DNA of 64,000 nucleotides from Isoetes taiwanensis (Eukaryota; Streptophyta; Lycopodiopsida; Isoetales; Isoetaceae). Positions within the stretch are counted from its first letter, which is position 1. Every line of letters begins with the position of its first letter. A model generated the notes under the pieces. That model worked only from the letters and a program-made list of their open reading frames with translations, was not told the origin of the DNA and did no database searches. Positions 60,643-64,000 of this stretch are shown piece after piece. The DNA lies in NCBI GenBank assembly GCA_021234155.1, contig JAJEKV010000051.1, forward strand, positions 4,158,698 through 4,222,697. The letters run 5' to 3'. The position numbers and the translations under genes were made by a program.

Positions 60643-62518
60643 GTTCAGAAACCCTAAAGCTTTATCTTAAGTCTTTATGTTTTATTTAAGCTAATTAAGT
60701 TCCCTAATTAATTTACGGTTCAAATAAATTAATGTTAAAAAACTATGGCCCGATTTGTTTCCCTCTAATTTACCCTAATTTACCACACCTTACCCCGCAT
60801 TCTCCACATGGAGAATGCCTGGAGATGGGGAGGGAGAATCCATTATTTTTTCTAGTGAACTGACTTAGATTGGCCCAGAATGAGCTTGTCCGGTATAAAT
60901 CCGGCACAGATTCCCTTTGGGGATCGATTGACCGACCATTTCACATACTTGACCTATTTAGCAGGTGCACGACCAGTGGTGCCACAGATTATTCCAAGTC
61001 ACTAGTTGTTCAAATCGACAAGGCCCAGCATCTTCGACCACAGCACAAAGGTCATAGCCAAAACCTATACATTTCAATATTTTTTATTGTATTCTCGTCT
61101 ATAAGGTCATTGATCTTTTCTATGTTATTTCCGTGTGATATGGCCCATGACATCCAAGCTGCAATTTTCCTGGAAGATTAATAACCTCCGCAATTTTCTT
61201 GGAAGATTAATAACCTTCTGGAAAACTTCTTGAGGAAAAGTCATAAAAGGGAATTTCGGTTCCCCACTCGGTTAATGGGAACCTCAAAACCATTGTACTT
61301 TTTTGAAACTTCTAGTGAAAGTTCACTATGGCAATTCTCAATGCATTTCTAAGGCATAGAATTCTCACCTTCACATTAGAGCATTTTTCCTTTACATAGA
61401 TTATTCCATCATTTTTCAGCCTAGTCAAACTACGTCCGCACGTATTGTGTTGCCACAATGGCACGGATGTAAATTCCCAATGCTTTTCAAAGGCATAGAA
61501 TGGAAGCCTTCACATTGGAGCACATGTCATTACCAGAATATTAAAGTAAATTAGATGGGGAGCTTCTTCCCATTCTAGGCCATGAGGGAACAACCCTCAG
61601 GCTTCCGACTTATTAAACTTTCTAACTTCTATTATTGGCCGTGAAAATTTTAAAGGTCTAATTATATACCAGTATTTATTTTCGTGCTACACTTGCACTA
61701 AATACTATCAAAATTATAAGTTTCCCACCCGCTATAAGTTCAGCTGGGGATCTTCCCAACATTCTAGGCCATGAAGGAACAACTTCTTGGCCATGGGTCT
61801 AAGAATGGGGCATGATTGATGCCTTAATATCCATGCGGGCCATATGATGAACATTCTTTTGATTGAAAAAATCTATATAGTATAATATTGGCGTGTAAAT
61901 AAACTTAATGAAGTGGTCTTTGTGATGCTTCATAGAACCTTTTTTTCCTCATTGCATGAGTACCAATATGTAGCATAATAACAGGGGGTTTTCTTTGTGT
62001 TTTTATACACTTTTCACAAAGGTTTTCCTAAGATTTCATGAATGATTGAATGGATGTACTAATGCGTACATCTAGAGTGCACCATTTCTTAGCCGTTGAT
62101 TTAGCTTTTTTTTTTCAATGGTCCAACATCCAAGGGCTCACAACAAAAGTCCTCTTTTGATTTTAGGGGCTGAACATGCAAGCCTCGTTATTGCATTTTA
62201 GGGCATTCTGGCTATGGCGCCTTCTGGAGCTTTGCAAAATCGACCAGTAAATTCGGAAGTTTACATTTGAATTGATTTGCATGTAGCAAGTAGGGGTAGA
62301 GCAACTCGTGCTTGGGGATTGCAAACTTTAGGGCTTTAGGGTTTGTGTAGGATCCAACAGAGGTTCGTTCGGTGGTCTTCTGTGTACTTTCTATTGTTCA
62401 TAGTGGGCGGAATGGGCATCTGATCTTGGGAAAGCAAGGCAAGCGGGCAAAAGTTGATTCGAAATGGCGTGAATTGCACATAGGTAACTTCGACTGTTGC
62501 AATTCGTTTTGGATTGGT
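60643..62518. other. Intergenic, no gene recognised
   Basis: AT-rich. It contains a 29-bp tandem pair (61161-61218, GCAATTTTCCTGGAAGATTA) and two imperfect duplications of phrases (GGCATAGAAT...CCTTCACATT near 61352 and 61493; CATTCTAGGCCATGAGGGAA near 61573 and 61759) that suggest decayed local repeats. Confidence 0.5.
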
Positions 62519-62528
62519 TGTTTGTATA
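62519..62528. repeat. 10-bp target-site duplication, left
   Basis: TGTTTGTATA, repeated exactly at 63232-63241. Confidence 0.85.
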
Positions 62529-63231
62529 CGGGATAGGTTCAATATCAGATAACGCTTTATATATCACGTATTTTTCGCTTGATCTGGCACAAATTTGACG
62601 TTTAATACGGCCAAAAATACGACTAAAAAAATTTCCGCTGCCGAAAACTTTCGCTGCGAAGTTTAAAACAACCGCTTTGGGCTTTACGAAGTCCGTTCGC
62701 GCGTTTAAACAAGATTTTTCGCTTACGCCAAACAGAAATAGTTCAGCGTGAAGCGAAATGAACTGCTTTCGGCTTTACGCCGAAAACATCTTGCCAGTAG
62801 TTAAAACGCAGGTCAAGTTTACGCGAAACCGCCAAAAATATATATAGAAAACCCAGCGTAGTTTAATCTCGGCTCTGCTTACGCTAACCGCCCTTCGCGT
62901 AGTTTAAACGCAAAAGAATGCTTACGCTTAACAAAAAAAGTTTCAGTTTAACCTTTATACACACGCTGAAAAGAGTTTTCGCAGAGTTTAACATTAAGGC
63001 TGATAAACCTACGAAAAGTCGGGCGGGGATTCGTAGTTTAAAACTTAGACTTCGCCACGCCAGAAGAAGGTTCGCTGTTTAAAAAACAGGAAGGTTTAAA
63101 CTTTACGTGAAACTTTTTTTTTTCCCACGGCCGGTATTAAATACAAAAATAATGATTTTTCCTAAAAATACGTATTTTTTGCACTTTATACGCCCAAAAA
63201 AATAGTTTCATACGCATGAGAACCTATCCCC
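62529..63231. mobile_element. Short TIR element, Mutator-like (703 bp)
   Basis: Ends are inverted repeats: CGGGATAGGTTC on the left and GAACCTATCCCC on the right (11 of 12 pair), flanked by a perfect 10-bp duplication TGTTTGTATA. Target duplications of 9-10 bases and GC-rich short TIRs fit Mutator-like elements. There is no coding. The interior is unusual: about ten GTTTAA motifs at intervals of roughly 30-60 bases and many TTACGC/GCGTAA and TTCGC/GCGAA words. AATACGTATTTTT-like sequence is found near both ends. Confidence 0.7.
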
Positions 63232-63241
63232 TGTTTGTATA
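63232..63241. repeat. 10-bp target-site duplication, right
   Basis: TGTTTGTATA, matching 62519-62528. Confidence 0.85.
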
Positions 63242-64000
63242 AGAAATTGGAATTGAAAAGGTCTTTAGATTCGGGAAAAGTTGGATCCGAAGCCAAAGAA
63301 ACCCGGATACCCTTCCATTCTAAGGTGGGATCTCGCAAAAGATAGCAAAGGCAGGGACAGATCGAATCGCCATGGCCAGAATGGGTTTTTAAACATATCT
63401 CACTCTTTTATTTGAAGGCTCAAACATATTTCTTCATTTTCTTCCTTCTATCTCGCGGATGATCATGTCCTTTTACCGGCATGCCTAGTATGGCGTGATA
63501 TTGCTCCACGATTACGTTCCTCGGCCCATGAGGAGGTGGATGAGCTGCCGACCCATTATTCATATACCACCACAAGATGATGAGTGTCCATACCTTTCGC
63601 TTTGTATGTAATGTAGCTTGCTTTTTTTCAATGCCCCCGCGGTACCGCAAGAAATTGGTATGTTATGTTTCCTATTTTTTCAGCCGCTCTCAAGTTTTTG
63701 CCTTTATCGCAAGAATTTGTTTTTGTAGTTTGATCCGCCTCTTGACGCGTTCTTTTTCCAAGACAGCCTCTAAAGTGTTAATATCTACCTGGCGCCTCAT
63801 TATAGTCCATCATGGCATCCTTTGCTTTCTGCTTATAAGAATCAGCCTTTTCCATTGTTTTTTTCATACTTTGCTGGACCACCTAGCGAATAGAAAGAAG
63901 CCAACCAAGCTTTCAATCTTTTGCTGTATTCAGATAAACAAAGTTCCACTAGAGATTACTCACCAAGATGCAACCCGGTCAAGTGTTGGTTAGAAAGCTC
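63242..64000. other. Right edge, possible minus-strand exons of an unknown gene
   Basis: On the - strand, coil-like phrases rich in Lys/Glu (TMEKADSYKQKAKDAMMDYN near 63800-63870; LEAVLEKERVKRRIKLQKQI near 63710-63770) and a frame at 63420-63650 (PPPHGPRNVIVEQYHAI) could be pieces of one gene running in from the right. I cannot connect them or name a family. The plus-strand 138-codon frame (63577-63993) looks like a shadow. Confidence 0.25.

Noticed and set aside
63577-63993. 138-codon plus-strand frame at the right edge
   Set aside because: Its composition (many Phe, Leu, Ser, Cys) looks like the shadow of a Lys/Glu-rich minus-strand sequence, and no family is recognisable.

Overview
The window is nuclear DNA of a land plant. 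The evidence is plant-type multi-exon genes with short GT-AG introns, PLS-type PPR relics, a plant subtilase, chromodomain Ty3/gypsy and Copia elements, PIF/Harbinger, CACTA-like and Helitron elements, and LINEs. A relic of a VWA/alpha-kinase (vwkA-like) gene, a family I do not know from flowering plants, and the low gene density point towards a fern or another seed-free plant. That assignment is inference. No bacterial or organellar features were seen.

Layout. 1-11240: remains of two related Ty3/gypsy chromoviruses, each with a recognisable 3' LTR (3976-5537 and 9793-about 11240), separated by decayed gypsy-like spacer. 11596-11843: two Helitron-type 3' ends. 12850-21000: a PIF/Harbinger transposon (Myb/SANT accessory ORF on +, DDE transposase on -) split by a young Copia element (13618-18328, target duplication ACTTT), with a LINE joined to the transposase 5' end through an (AG)n tail.

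17962-43168 is the main structural event. A unit of about 10.85 kb (17962-28815) is repeated in tandem (28816-43168), joined at a 6-bp microhomology, GGAAGG, whose left breakpoint lies inside the Copia 3' LTR. Inside the second unit a 2.45-kb piece is repeated again (34972-37420 and 37421-40828, junction microhomology GTGCA). The third copy alone carries a tandem dimer of a Helitron2/Helentron-like element. The unit holds the Harbinger remainder, two LINE fragments with microsatellite tails, a small C2-domain gene, and a PPR relic. Differences between copies fall largely at CAG/CTG sites, which looks like a base-calling signature of CHG methylation rather than real divergence.

43700-60400 is the host gene-bearing part: an eRF1 pseudogene and a VWA/alpha-kinase pseudogene (both -), the 3' half of a subtilase gene (+, introns kept), a PPR pseudogene (-), one apparently intact nine-exon gene for a TMEM120-family membrane protein (50931-52750, +, 366 residues), a LINE fragment, two CACTA-like termini, and a seven-exon 5' fragment of a UBP6/USP14-type ubiquitin hydrolase (-). 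62529-63231 is a terminal-inverted-repeat element with a perfect 10-bp target duplication and an odd interior full of GTTTAA motifs.

The genes do not form a pathway. TMEM120 is the only gene here I would call functional with confidence. The rest is a record of insertions, duplications and gene decay whose order can be partly read.
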